Of a stretch of DNA of 64,000 nt, positions 44,770-56,320 are shown piece after piece. The stretch is from Serripes groenlandicus. Taxonomy: Eukaryota > Mollusca > Bivalvia > Cardiida > Cardiidae. The notes beneath the pieces are model-generated. The model was not told the origin of the DNA and searched no databases. It was given only the letters and a program-made list of their open reading frames with translations. Both the position numbers and the translations under genes were made by a program. Every line of letters starts with the position of its first letter. Position 1 is the first letter of the stretch. The stretch is taken from contig JASEVX010000001.1 of assembly GCA_031761405.1 (NCBI GenBank), positions 109,163,403 through 109,227,402 of the forward strand. The letters run 5' to 3'.

Positions 44770-46115
44770 AAGAAGCAAATTCTTATTGTATCACAATGTT
44801 TTCAACTTAATCAACAACTACACTATTATTTATAGGGATTTAGGTGCAAAAGATAGTAATTTCTCTCCTTTTCCAATGCCTTTTATTATACCCCCAGATA
44901 CATAGTATATGGGGGCTATATAGGAGTCACGCTTGTCGGTCGGTCGGTTTGTCAGTCGGTCCGTTGGTCTGGACATTTTCTTGTGAACACTATTTTTCAG
45001 CAACCCTTGGTCAGAATTCAATATAACTTCACAAGAATGATTGATACCAAGTCTAGTTGTGCATATTGTCGGCGTGTTGCACTGGAATTATTTTTAAATG
45101 AGTTATGGCCCCTTGAATTTATCATACATATGTATATTGTCAGGCACCAGCTGGGGGTATTCATCACCTTCAGTGATATTTTTCTAGTTATATCTAGAGA
45201 AGAAGAATAAAAGTAATGAAAAGGTTGTGTGTTTAGGTTTCAAATACATTTCCATTTGTTTTCAATTGGGAAGAGTCATTTAAATTGCTATTAAAGTTAC
45301 AGCAGGGGGGATTTATATGAACATAATTACAAAAAGAAACATATGCTACATGAATGATAACAATATAGTATACATAGACAAACAGATGATCAATTTAAAG
45401 CAATTATCACCTTTATTCATTTATTACATGTGACTGAATTGTCACCAATCATTGGGGTTTTGTTTACTCTGCATTTTCAATCAGTATGGTTTTGTCTACT
45501 CTGCATTTTCAATCAGTCTACTCTACATTTTCAGTCATATGGCTTTGGATACCCTGCATTTTCATTCCATTTTGAATGAGTAATCATGTTGATTTCTAGA
45601 TACATAGCATGATATACTGAACAATGTAACAGTTTGAAATGCAAAATTAAGATTTCGTTTGTCGGAGAAGTGCAATTTATTTAATCATTTACAATTAATT
45701 ATAACAAAAGATCTAAAGACGGAGAGCAATCACAGTTATTAAAGGATAATCATTAACTTTAGTATTTAAAATAATTATTCACATTCTTTATAAGGGAATT
45801 AACATGTAATTAACGGGTAATTATTAACTGATCACTAAGATGACTGTAAATGAAACTGTTTGCAAATTTCCCATTATAGTTACAAATAAAATAAAAATGA
45901 TGTACTATATTTAAATTTACATTTAGCTTTATAAGAGAATATATGATATTAAATTGAGGGATTATGAATACCATGTCAATTCTATTGAGGGGATTCTGAA
46001 TACCCATCGAGGGGATTTTGACTACCCTACCATTTCGTTGATAAAATTATGAATACCCTGTTAAATCCATTGAGGGGATTCTGACTACTTTGCCATTTTC
46101 GTACTGAGGGATTTT
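44770..46115 (-). repeat. Inverted duplication, arm 2
   Basis: Reverse-complement match to 1385-2740. It contains its own TATACCCCC element (44887-45188) at a position that is empty in arm 1, while the arm 1 insertion site is empty here. The outer end is an array of ATTGAGGGGATTCTGAATACC units. Confidence 0.85.
44887..45188 (+). mobile_element. Helentron-like short element (TATACCCCC family), copy 4
   Basis: TATACCCCCAGATACATAG start with hairpin CCCCCAGATACATAGTATATG GGGG-type pairing, and CAGTGATATTTTTCTAGT end. The empty site is visible in arm 1 near 2615-2635, where the flanks TTTTAT and TATATCTAGAG join directly, again between two T residues. Confidence 0.87.
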
Positions 46116-46725
46116 GACCTACACTTGTTAAAACACACAGAATATTATGTTGCGTATTTAACCCTTTCCCTCATATAGACGCTTTCTGACGCCTCTGCAG
46201 CAGACAGCTTTTTGAAAACATAGTGACAAAAGGAGAAATTGCACAAAGCGTGCAATTTCTCCTTTTGCCACAATGTTTTCCACTTTTTGTCATAGGTTAT
46301 CCATTCAATTATGGAGATTTTCTATGTTTTGACAAAATATGTTCAAAGTCATCTGCTGCAGAATTGTCGTATGAGGGAAAGGGTTAAATATTGAACAGAG
46401 AAGAAAACATGGGACAATTTTTTTTTTTTTTTCACACTTTGCCAAAATACTTTCAAGTCTTTTGCTTGGGAAAGCACTAGAATGCATCTGTATGTGTAAA
46501 GATTTAATGTCATAATATTCAATAATTACGGCAGTTTTTTAAGACCATATGATGCATAATTACAAAAACCAACAAGGATTCAAGTAAGTATACTATAAAT
46601 ATATGGCAGTAGGAAATTAGGGTTGAAATTGTGTACTACATGTAGTTATTTAAGTGTGGCTTTCATTTTAAAAACTTGAATTGCCTCTACATTTGATTTA
46701 ATCATACACATTTTCTTATCATTAG
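46116..46725. other. Intron 16, right end
   Basis: Holds the MITE 46158-46387 and a MITE fragment at 46400-46505; otherwise plain. Confidence 0.55.
46158..46387. mobile_element. TTAA MITE, intact
   Basis: TTAACCCTTTCCCTCATATA and TATGAGGGAAAGGGTTAA ends; the centre GAAATTGCACAAAGCGTGCA is a strong hairpin. A good reference copy (230 bp). Confidence 0.9.
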
Positions 46726-46894
46726 GTGTGCAACACTCGATTATCGTCATCAGTGGAATCTGTGAACAACACAAACTTGACAGCATACTTTTACAAAGAG
46801 ACTCAGTTTGGTGTGGCTTCTATACTTGGTGGTATTGCCAACAGTGCACCCATCTTTCTGGAGCCATCACAAATCAACATCACTGAAGATTCTG
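46726..46894 (+). CDS. Exon 17: lead-in to cadherin-like repeats
   Basis: Acceptor TTATCATTAG, donor TCTG|GTATGT; phase 0 in, phase 1 out (residues 995-1050). It encodes VCNTRLSSSVESVNNTNLTA, then TQFGVASILGGI and NSAPIFLEPSQINITEDS. The N-S-A-P-I-F ... I-x-I-x-E-D-S pattern is the A-strand start of cadherin-like repeats. Two or more sequons (NNT, NLT, NIT). Confidence 0.86.
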
Positions 46895-46910
46895 GTATGT
46901 ATAGCTGTTT

Positions 46911-47660
46911 AGCTCACCTGAGCCAGAGACATATAAACATGTTTATATGTCTCTGCCTGAGCATGAAGTGCTCAAGGTGAGTTATTGTGATCACCTTTTG
47001 TCCGGCGTCCGTCAACTTCTTCTCCTCAATAACAAGTGGGTCATTTGGGATGAAACTTCACAGAAAGCATCCTCTCAATGACCTCACCAGAATTCCTTCA
47101 TATTTTTGGGATCCATGCAGAATTCTGGTTTCCATGACAACAAATTAAAAAAAACTTTAAAATTCTTCTTCAACCAAACTGGTTGGCAGATTTTCAAATA
47201 ATTTTGTAGAAATGTTCCTTGGATGATCCTCTATCAGTTTCATTCAAGCCATATTGATTGGTCGAAAAACATGGGGCTATTTTGCCTTATATGGCTATAG
47301 TGAAAACTTAAAAAATCTTCTCCTCCGAAAGTGTCAGACCAATTTTCAAATAATTTTGTAGAAATGTTCCTTAAGTGACCCACACTATCAGATTCCTTAA
47401 AGCATGTTGATTGGTAAAAAAATATTGCCACCACAGGGCGGGGTTATTTGCCTTATATGGCTTTAGTGAAAAATTCTCCTCCGAAAGTGTTTGGCCGATT
47501 TTCAAATAATTTTGTAGAAATAATCCTAGGGTAACCCTCTAATGGATTCCTTTAAGCCATGTTGATTGGTCGTAAAAACTATGGCCGCCAGGGTTGGGGC
47601 TTTTATGACTGAAGTGAAAAAAAATAAAATCAGGTGAGCGATCCAGGGCCATCCATGATC
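46911..47660 (+). mobile_element. Pearl-like element (AGCTCACCTG family) with a palindromic insert
   Basis: Starts 16 bp after the exon 17 donor. The first hairpin is interrupted by the perfect 30-bp palindrome at 46925-46954. Tandem units and a CAGGTGAGCGATCCAGGGCC 3' end follow; the final hairpin is broken. Confidence 0.78.
46925..46954. repeat. Perfect 30-bp palindrome
   Basis: AGAGACATATAAACA followed by its exact reverse complement. It sits inside the 5' hairpin of a pearl-like element and is absent from the other copies. Confidence 0.95.
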
Positions 47661-48228
47661 TTCATTGGCAGATTTGTCAAGGATGGTATAAGGTTGAGGG
47701 TCATTTATCTGTTTATCATGAATTTTGTCTTACCTGAAGGGTAACACATTAAATCACTTTCTGTTGGCCAGGGAGGGTTTGACATCACTGGTAGACAACT
47801 GAACACATGTGTTGCTTCAAAACTGTTGTGTCCTTTTGCAGGGGGCTACATTTCTTGGCTTCATGTGTAAATGACCAATTCATTTTAGTAAATATCAATG
47901 ATTTTTTTGCCACATCTGTAACATAATTTTCCATGATCAGTTAGTATTCGCACTCCTGTAAGAATATCTGAAATCATGCACTACTTCTTGTTACTGTGAG
48001 GTATAAACTATATTGAACATGTGGAAAGAATGAATGTTTTTGTGTTGCTTGCCTCGCGACATGACACATTGGGATCACTTGTCACACCTAATTACTGACT
48101 AATAGGCAGGTGGCACACATGTTTGGTTGATTGCACTTGTCATATTATTTTATCCTTTTTATCTGAGGTAATGTCTGTTTATGTATAAAATTCTACAGTT
48201 GTAATCAAAGAACCATTCTCTCTTTCAG
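47661..48228. other. Intron 17, right part
   Basis: No recognised feature; a polypyrimidine tract (TTCTCTCTTTCAG) leads to the exon 18 acceptor. Confidence 0.5.
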
Positions 48229-48343
48229 ACACTAGCTCTTTCCTGCTCCAAGCCAATGATACAGAAGGAGACGCTATCACATACAGCATTGTTTCTGGAG
48301 CATATACAGCTATTGGAAATATAGATCTCGATTCTACTGGACT
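48229..48343 (+). CDS. Exon 18: cadherin-like repeat core
   Basis: Acceptor TTCTCTCTTTCAG, donor GGACT|GTAAGC; phase 1 in, phase 2 out (residues 1052-1088). It encodes TSSFLLQANDTEGDAITYSI and VSGAYTAIGNIDLDSTGL. F-x-L-x-A-x-D-x-E-G-D-x-I-x-Y-S-I is the classic B/C-strand of cadherin-like repeats, with A-N-D replacing the usual A-x-D calcium site and G-N-I-D-L-D-x-x-G-L the next hairpin. Confidence 0.87.
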
Positions 48344-48406
48344 GTAAGCACAGAATTCACTCATTCAGATGCTGTGTATTCTTTCTATATCTTTGTGTGT
48401 TTTGTT

Positions 48407-48905
48407 TAGCTCCACTTGCTGAAAGCCAGTCAAGCTTATGTGATGGCGAATTGTCCATCGTGTGTGCGTGTGTGCATGCTTGCGTTCTTTGCTTGCGTCT
48501 GTAACCTTTTTGCTTCAAACAACTTCTTCTCCCTAACCACTTGACCAATTGGGATGAAACTTCATAGGAAGTATCCTCTCAATGTCCTCTACTAAATTCG
48601 TTCAATTTTTTTTTATCGATGCAAAATTCTGGTTTCCATGGCAACCAAAAGAAAAAATAGTGAAATCTTCAAAAATCTTCTTTTCCAAAAGTGTCAGGCC
48701 CGATTTTCAAATAATTTTGTAGAAATGTTCCTTGGGTGACCTTCTTTCAGATTTTTTCAAGCCAAGCTATTTGGAGATTTAATTTTTGCCAAGCGGCAGT
48801 TGAGTGATACTGGCCCATATCAATTAAACACATAAATTTGTAAGTCTGTAATCTGGCAATGGGATTGCAATTACATTTTGTTGATATTCAAAACTGTTGA
48901 TTTTT
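48407..48905 (+). mobile_element. Partial pearl-like element
   Basis: TAGCTCCACTTGCTGAAAGCC start, GTGTGCGTGTGTGCATGC, then one tandem-core unit (GATGAAACTTCATAGGAAG; AATAATTTTGTAGAAATGTT). It lacks the 3' hairpin and is followed by the next element. Confidence 0.65.
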
Positions 48906-50700
48906 AACCAGGTTTTCCGAAGGAAAAATCTGGTTATTAGTTTGGCGAAGTCGTTGGGCGGGCGGGCGTCAACTTTCCTTGTCCGGACCATAACTTTGCC
49001 ATGCATAGACATATTTTCAAATAACTTTGCACAAACATGCACCATATCAAGACGATGTGCCAAATGCAAATTTTTTTTATTTAGATTCAAGGTCAAGGTC
49101 ACAGTGATAAGAAATAGACTTTAATTGAACTTTTCTTGTCCGGACCATAACTTTGTCATGCATAGAGATATTTTCAAATAACTTGGCACAAACATGCACC
49201 ATATCAAGACGATGTGCCAAATGCAAAAAAGAATTATGTAGATTCAAGGTCAAGGTCAGAGTGATAAGAAATAGACTTTAATTGAACTTTTCTTGTCCGG
49301 ACCATAACTTTGTCATGCATAGAGATATTTTCAAATAACTTGGCACAAACATGCATCATATCAAGACGATGCGCCAAATGCAAAAATTTTTTATGTAGAT
49401 TCAAGGTCAAGGTCACAGTGATAAGAAATAGACTTTAATTGAACTTTTCTTGTCCGGACCATAACTTTGTCATGCATAGAGATATTTTCAAATAACTTGG
49501 CACAAACATGCACCATATCAAGACGATGTGCCAAATGCAAAAAAGAATTATGTAGATTCAAGGTCAAGGTCAGAGTGATAAGAAATAGACTTTAATTGAA
49601 CTTTTCTTGTCCGGACCATAACTTTGTCATGCATAGAGATATTTTCAAATAACTTGGCACAAACATGCACCATATCAAGACGATGTACCAAATGCAAAAA
49701 AAAATTATGTAGATTCAAGGTCAAGGTCACAGTGATAAGAAATAGACTTTAATTGAACTTTTCTTGTCCGGACCATAACTTTGTCATGCATAGAGATATT
49801 TTCAAATAACTTGGCACAAACATGCACCATATCAAGACGATGTGCCAAATGCAAAAAAGAATTATGTAGATTCAAGGTCAAGGTCACAGTGATAAGAAAT
49901 AGACTTTAATTGAACTTTTCTTGTCCGGACCATAACTTTGTCATGCATAGAGATATTTTCAAATAACTTGGCACAAACATGCATCATATCAAGACGATGC
50001 GCCAAATGCAAAAAAAAATCTGTAGATTCAAGGTCAAGGTCACAGTGATAAGAAATAGACTTTAATTGAACTTTTCTTGTCCGGAACATAACTTTGTCAT
50101 GCATAGAGATATTTTCAAATAACTTAGCACAAACATGCACCATATCAAGACGATGTACCAAATGCAAATTTTTTTTATGTAGATTCAAGGTCAAGGTCAG
50201 AGTGATAAGAAATAGACTTTAATTGAACTTTTCTTGTCCGGACCATAACTGTGTCATGCATAGAGATATTTTCAAATAACTTGGCACAAATATGAACTAT
50301 ATCAATATGATGTATCACATGCAAAACTTTTGTCTGTAGCTATAAGGTCAAGGTCACAGTGACAACAAATAGACATCAGTTGAACTTTTCTTGTCCGGAC
50401 AATAACTTTTTCATGCATAGAGATATTTTCAAATAGCTTGGAACAGATATACACCATATCAAAACGCTGTGTCATATGCACAATTTATGTGTTTAGCTTC
50501 CAGGTCAAGGTCACAGTGACAGAAAATATACTTTACTTGAACTTTTTTTGTTCAGACCATAACTTTACCATGCATATAGATATTTTCAAATAACTTCGCA
50601 CAAATATGCTCCATATTAAATAACTTGGCAATTTAAAAGATTATAGCATAGATATGAGTAAGTTTCATAACCTCGGGCCCTGGATCTAGTCTGTTTGCAA
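48906..50700 (+). mobile_element. Pearl-like element with eleven 157-bp units, each with a DR0 motif
   Basis: 5' hairpin AACCAGGTTTTCC / GGAAAAATCTGGTT (48906-48935), a GGGCGGGCGGGCG stretch, then eleven units of 157 bp (TTGTCCGGACCATAACTTTG starts near 48977, 49135, 49292, 49449, 49606, 49763, 49919, 50076, 50231, 50388, 50546). Most units contain TCAAGGTCAAGGTCA, two AGGTCA half-sites with no spacer. The last three units are more diverged, as expected for an array homogenised from its middle. Minus-strand frames of 60-110 codons are repeat by-products. Confidence 0.88.
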
Positions 50701-51554
50701 AGGCATAAACACGATACTATCAAGTAAAGGGTTAAGGCAGATCACTGATTATCAACCTGGCATTAGAGATCCTAAAATGTGGCTGCTTGCAACAAAAGGT
50801 TGCTTAATATCTGTTATCTATTATATGTTCTTAATAAATGAGGCCATCAACACATGATTGACTGTATTGAACTGATATTTGTTAGATAAAATTGTGATTA
50901 TGATTATTCATCAATAGAAATATTCCCTGTTACTTGAATTACTAGCTTTGATTAACTATTAACAGAAAGATTTGACAGATCTGTTAATTCTTAATCAAAC
51001 ACCTTCCATTATAGAAAACCTGGTTTCATGGAATTTCCATGTCTTATTCCCCTATTTATTGATTTTTATAAATGTGTTATCACAGAATTCAGTTAACCGC
51101 TTTCCACATATGAAAAATCTGCAGCAGACTACTTGGAAAGCCTCTGGTTAAAAAGAGTATAAACCTCTATTTGTGAATGTTTAATCACTTAACTTTTTCC
51201 CTCATATAGATGCTTTCTGACGCCTCTGCAGCAGACAGCTTTTTGAAAATATAGTGACAAATGAAGAAATTGCTCAAAATAAGCAATTTCTCCTTTTGCC
51301 ACAACGTTTTCCACTATTAGTCATAGGTTTTCCATTCAATTATAGAGATTTTTTTTTTGATGACAAAATATGTTCAAAGTCGTCTGCTGCAGATTTGTTG
51401 TATACGGGAAAGGGTTAACAGAGTTGAAAGCATTGTGCCACAAAGTTTTCAAAAGTCATTTTCTGTAAAAGTGCATCAGATAGTTTAAAAATAAATTGAT
51501 TATATAGTTTTCTCATTACAAATACTCTACTTATAATGTACCTGTTTTTTTTAG
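50701..51554. other. Intron 18, right part
   Basis: MITE 51189-51418 and a fragment 51095-51150 (TTTCCACATATGAAAAATCT). 50701-51090 shows nothing recognisable. Confidence 0.55.
51189..51418. mobile_element. TTAA MITE, intact
   Basis: TTAACTTTTTCCCTCATATA and TATACGGGAAAGGGTTAA ends with central GAAATTGCTCAAAATAAGCA. Confidence 0.86.
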
Positions 51555-51762
51555 GTTAAGCATCAGTCCTTGTGCAGACTGTTTTGGATCAGTGGAAGTT
51601 TTAGTTGGACTGACTGATCAGCCATCAGACAATGATATCACTGCATCGTCTTCTACAGCTACCATCGAAATAACCATCTCAGCTGTGAATGATCCTCCAG
51701 TCATTAGCTTGTTCTCAGATGGGAGTTACATTTTACTCTCTGATCCTACAGAACATGTTATG
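51555..51762 (+). CDS. Exon 19: cadherin-like repeat end (VNDPPV) and next start
   Basis: Acceptor TTTTTTTTAG, donor ATG|GTAGGT; phase 2 in, phase 0 out (codon 1089 spans; residues 1090-1158). It encodes LSISPCADCFGSVEVLVGLT and STATIEITISAVNDPPVI. The latter is the G-strand and linker of a cadherin-like repeat (I-x-I-x-V-x-x-V-N-D-P-P-V). A CxxC pair (CADC) sits between strands. A MITE-like TTAATCCTTTCCC starts 16 bp after the exon. Confidence 0.9.
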
Positions 51763-52150
51763 GTAGGTGATTTGTCAGTTAATCCTTTCCCACATACAAT
51801 AAATTTGCAGCAGATACCTTTGAAAAAAATCTAAAAACTCTCTTTATCAAAGTGTTAAATAAAGGTGAAAACATTATGCCAAAGGAGAAATTGCTTATCT
51901 GCTGCAGATGCATTTCCGAATGCAAAATTCACACTCCTTTTATGACGCTTTCTGACGCCTCTGCAGCAGACGGCTTTTTGAAAACATAGTGACAAAAGAA
52001 GAAATTGCACAAAACGTGCAATTTCTCCTTTTGCCACAATGTTTTCCCCTTTTTGTCATAGGTTATCCATTTAATTATGGAGATTTTCTATTTTTTGACA
52101 AAATACGTTCAAAGTAGTCTGCTGCAGAATTGTCGTATGAGGGAAAGGGT
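51763..52150. mobile_element. MITE fragments ahead of the 165-bp array
   Basis: 51779-51910 and 51940-52150 are MITE copies (GACGCTTTCTGACGCCTCTG ... TATGAGGGAAAGGGTTAA). The second is the parent of the tandem units that follow. Confidence 0.75.
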
Positions 52151-52810
52151 TAAAGCAGACGGCGTTTTGAAAACATAGTGACAAAAGAAGAAATTGCACA
52201 GAACGTGCAATTTCTCCTTTTGTCACAATGTTTTCCACTTTTAGTCATAGGTTATCTATCTGACAAAATACGTTCAAAGTCGTCTGCTGCAGAATTGTCG
52301 TATGATGGAAAGGGTTAAAGCAGACGGCGTTTTGAAAACATAGTGACAAAAGAAGAAATTGCACAGAACGTGCAATTTCTCCTTTTGTCACAATGTTTTC
52401 CACTTTTAGTCATAGGTTATCCATCTGACAAAATACGTTCAAAGTCGTCTGCTGCAGAATTGTCGTATGAGGGAAAGGGTTAAAGCAGACGGTGTTTTGA
52501 AAACATAGTGACAAAAGAAGAAATTGCACAGAACGTGCAATTTCTCCTTTTGTCACAATGTTTTCCACTTTTAGTCATAGGTTATCCATCTGACAAAATA
52601 CGTTCAAAGACGTCTGCTGCAGAATTGTCGTATGAGGGAAAGGGTTAAAGCAGACGGCGTTTTGAAAACATAGTGACAAAAGAAGAAATTGCACAGAACG
52701 TGCAATTTCTCCTTTTGTCACAATGTTTTCCACTTTTAGTCATAGGTTATCCATCTGACAAAATACGTTCAAAGTCGTCTGCTGCAGAATTGCCATATGA
52801 GGGAAAGGGT
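52151..52810. repeat. 165-bp satellite derived from a MITE, four units
   Basis: Units start at 52151, 52316, 52481 and 52646 (TAAAGCAGACGGCGTTTTG), each exactly 165 bp and almost identical. Each lacks the outer left end and part of the centre of the MITE but keeps GAAATTGCACAGAACGTGCA and TGAGGGAAAGGGT. The last unit ends at a normal MITE right end. The minimal divergence implies recent amplification. Confidence 0.93.
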
Positions 52811-54002
52811 TAAGCACACTCCTTTTATGGTCATACTTTATTTTTAACCCCTTCCAATAAACAACCAATCAGCATCAGACGATGTTTAAAGCATCTTGGC
52901 AAATGTATGAACAACTTCTGTAAATGAAAATATCTCAATTGAAATGAGTTGAAAACCTTGCATCTTGAGCAATTTCTCCTTTTGCCACAATGTTTTTAAA
53001 TTTTGCAACGGCATCAGAGAGCATCTATATGTGTGGAAAAGTTGAGGCATTTCAATATTCACATGCAAGTTTGTCTGCTGTATAAGGCATTAGAAAGTGA
53101 ATATATATATATATATATATATCCATGATGAGTCAGCTTTTGCCAATATGCTTGTTGACTTCCAGATATTACTGTGATCTATTATTTATACGTTTCCTAA
53201 GATATGTAGTTCTATTTTCAACACTTTCCCACAAATAGACGCATTTTAACGCAACTGAAGCAAACCATTTTACAAAAAACATTGTGACAAAAAAATATTT
53301 TTCCTTATAAGCAGTTTCTCCTTTTGCTACAATGCTTCCAACTTTGTTATTGGAATGGTGATGTTGTTTGGGCAGGTAAGTGGTTGCATAGGTTGGTATG
53401 CTTTGGGTTCGGTGTCAAACATTGTTTTGTCAAGATTATTGTTACATTACATAATTATATACATAGTCTGATATTTTTTGCCTCATTTCTTGTCAATTTG
53501 CTCATGTTAGCATGTCTTAGTCATGTATCATAATACGATTCAATCACATTTAACATTTACCTGATACAGATATTTTATAGTATTACTGTAATTTGTATAA
53601 AAAAAGAAAAACATCTGATGATAAATTTATTTATTAGCATTATTTTCTCTTTTTTTGCATAATATTTTTAAAAGTTGTTTGCTGCAAAGTCATCAAAAAT
53701 CTGTTAACGGTTTTACCCTTGCCTTCATATTGTGACAAAAGTAGAAATTGCTCAAAACGTTTGTAAAATGATTTCAACTGTTTTCAGTAACTATATATCT
53801 ATATTTAAAGAGTGTTTCCGTGTTTTTAAACTAATCTGTGGCAGATTTGTTGTATGTTGGAAGGGGTTAAATTTCTATAGTCTAAATTATTTTCAATCAT
53901 TGAGCCCCATTCTGCACTAGAAGAGAAATAAAGCTTAACTGTAAATATGGTAACTCATGATTCAGAGATTATCTATATACAAATTTATATATTAAATTGT
54001 AG
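52811..54002. other. Intron 19, right part
   Basis: MITE fragments at 52845-53050, 53225-53345 and 53715-53870; a TA microsatellite at 53100-53121. Nothing else recognised. Confidence 0.55.
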
Positions 54003-54185
54003 GTATACATAGAAAACAACAATGATACTGGACTTCACCTTGACCTTGGGTTACTGATCGTCTATGATGTAGAGGGGGATACCTTGGCTATAAACAACAC
54101 ACAGGTGGATTTGAATGGCACATTTACCCTGACCGAAGCTGCTGTAGAGGAAATGCAGAGGACTATAGCTTGTAACAATTCTTTG
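54003..54185 (+). CDS. Exon 20: second cadherin-like repeat
   Basis: Acceptor TATTAAATTGTAG, donor TTG|GTAAGT; phase 0 at both ends (residues 1159-1219). It encodes VYIENNNDTGLHLDLGLLIV and YDVEGDTLAINNTQVDLNGT. L-I-V-Y-D-V-E-G-D-T-L echoes the A-x-D-x-E-G-D of the preceding repeat, so this is a second, diverged cadherin-like unit. It ends with FTLTEAAVEEMQRTIACNNS. Sequons NDT, NNT, NGT, NNS. Confidence 0.87.
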
Positions 54186-56320
54186 GTAAGTCATTGATTT
54201 GTGAAAAATGAATTTAGAATGGTATATACTCTGGGAAAAAACAAATACAGGTATAAAACTATGTCTGTACATTCATGTTATTTGAACAAAATGTTTGCTA
54301 GAAGCCTACTGGAAGTTACTGTACTTAATTGGAAGTTATTGTGATTAATTGGAGATTCAGAAAAAAACTGTCCACTTGTCAACAGATGTCGTTGGTTTTC
54401 AGTTATATCACGGCATTTCCTGGGTAAGTAACCAGTACTACTCTTCCATTTAACCTGACACCAGCACTCGAGACTAACACTCTATCACTACAACATGGAG
54501 GCTGTCAAGGATGTCCCATGTACTTGATAGATGATTTAAGTAAATAATATTGCATTTTGTCTGAAAATTTGTTATTTATTGTCCCTAAATAGATTGTTTA
54601 CCTGTTATGCTATAGAATGGTTTGCTTTAACCCTTTCCCACAAACAGAGACTTTTTGATGCCTTTGAAGCAGACGTCTTTTGAAAAACATTGTGGCAAAA
54701 TGAGAAATTACTCATTGAGGAATTACTCCTTTTTGCCTCATTATTTTTCAAGTATATAAAAAAAAAATAAACCATATTATTGTATGTCGGAAAGGGTTAA
54801 TTCATTATTTCTCAACTAGGGGTGAATTTTGACATTACTTCAGCAGATGACTTTTGCCACAATGTTTTCAAATTATTTATTAATTATTAGTCGCCTATTT
54901 TAATAGGTTTTCTGAAATGACATGCATACGCACACCTGCTTGCAGTAGACTATCAATATGAAAATCACTTTGAATTCTCCTTTTAATAGATAAGTATCAA
55001 CATAAACTGGTAACTGGTCAAAACGCCTTTTCCTCAGTTCGTGACCTAGTTTCATATTGCCAAAATGTAAGAGAAGTAACCGGAAGTAAAATGTAAACTT
55101 AGAAAAGTGACTTGTTTATGCAGACAAAAAATGTCGCACGACAAATTCATTTCTTAAACGTCACAAAACGAGTGCATGGGTCGAATGTTGCAGAAAGAAA
55201 GATAATATAAAAATGCTTTTTTTCTCTCGAATGCAGTGGAATAAGACATGCACTAAAGCTTTGCCTGATTTTTTATTCACTTTCTTCGATGTCTGACTCT
55301 ACGACTCGATCTTGAGACGAGGGTCAACATTTCAAAAGAATGCTCAAGATCTTATTACAGATAGATAGCTAATATTACACACTTAAATGATTAAATATAT
55401 GTGATATTTAATGTTTATTTGGCTTGAAACAAATTAAGAGGAGAACAAACTCTGATAAACAATAGATTTAGAAATAAAGAAAATCTGCTCTTTCGCACCC
55501 AATTAATTTCATACTTGCCACCTATTAAAAGTAATGGGACTCACAGCTGGCATTTCTCTTGCGCCAAACATATATTGTATGCATCAACGATTTAGATAAA
55601 CAATTTAGATGATATGTTGTTTCAAGTGTGGTCTACTTTTTAAACATATGAGGATAAATTTTAACATCTGTGAAATATTTATTATAATTATTATTAAAAA
55701 GGAGGAAGTTTGTGTCTTCAGCAATTTAACCGTTTTCTCAATGTTTTAAGCGTTTAAAGGTTTTCATTGTTGCTTCAGACATGGAAAGGGTTTAATAGTT
55801 TTTTATTGCATGTAGATTTAAATCCCAAAATGTATTTGTTGTGGTTTTATTGACAAATACAAAACATCCAAAATCCTGACCAAAAGAAATCCTGAAATTC
55901 GTAGATCTATGTGGAATTTCAAAAATCCTGGAATTAGTCCTTGTGAAAACATTATGTGTATGTTTAGACTAATGCAAGTCAAGAACACATGTGTGTTAAA
56001 AAATAAATCAATGCTGTCTTTTCCGGCGACATTGATGCCTTGCATCAACTTTCTCTTGTAATTTCATTGATAAAGATATTCCATATATTTCACCAATTTA
56101 TTTTCTTATTTGGGATAGTGTTAAGAATATCTTGGTCAAAATGTGTAACATCTGTAATAATGGCGCAATCATTTTGATACAGAGGTGAGAATAATGTGGA
56201 AATATTTTCAAAAACTGTTCTCAGCATAGTGGTCAAAAGTCATCTGTATCTAGAAAGTAGTTAATATATGTATTGATAAAGATTCCATCAACACCTGCAA
56301 TGATTGTGTTGTATTTTCAG
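54186..56320. other. Intron 20
   Basis: 54385-54510 is a degenerate SINE related to 351-565 (ATATCACGGCATTTCCTGGG and TAAGTAACCAGTACT). 54627-54800 is a MITE. 54925-54995 is a partial inverted copy of the 44300/58805 repeat. 56015-56050 matches 57885-57915 in inverted orientation (GCGACATTGATGC / GCATCAATGTCGC). The rest is plain. Confidence 0.6.
54627..54800. mobile_element. TTAA MITE, shortened
   Basis: TTAACCCTTTCCCACAAAC and TGTCGGAAAGGGTTAA ends; central hairpin reduced. Confidence 0.8.

Noticed and set aside
48975..50620. CRISPR-like regularly spaced repeats
   Set aside because: Units are contiguous 157-bp tandem copies without unique spacers, in a eukaryotic intron.
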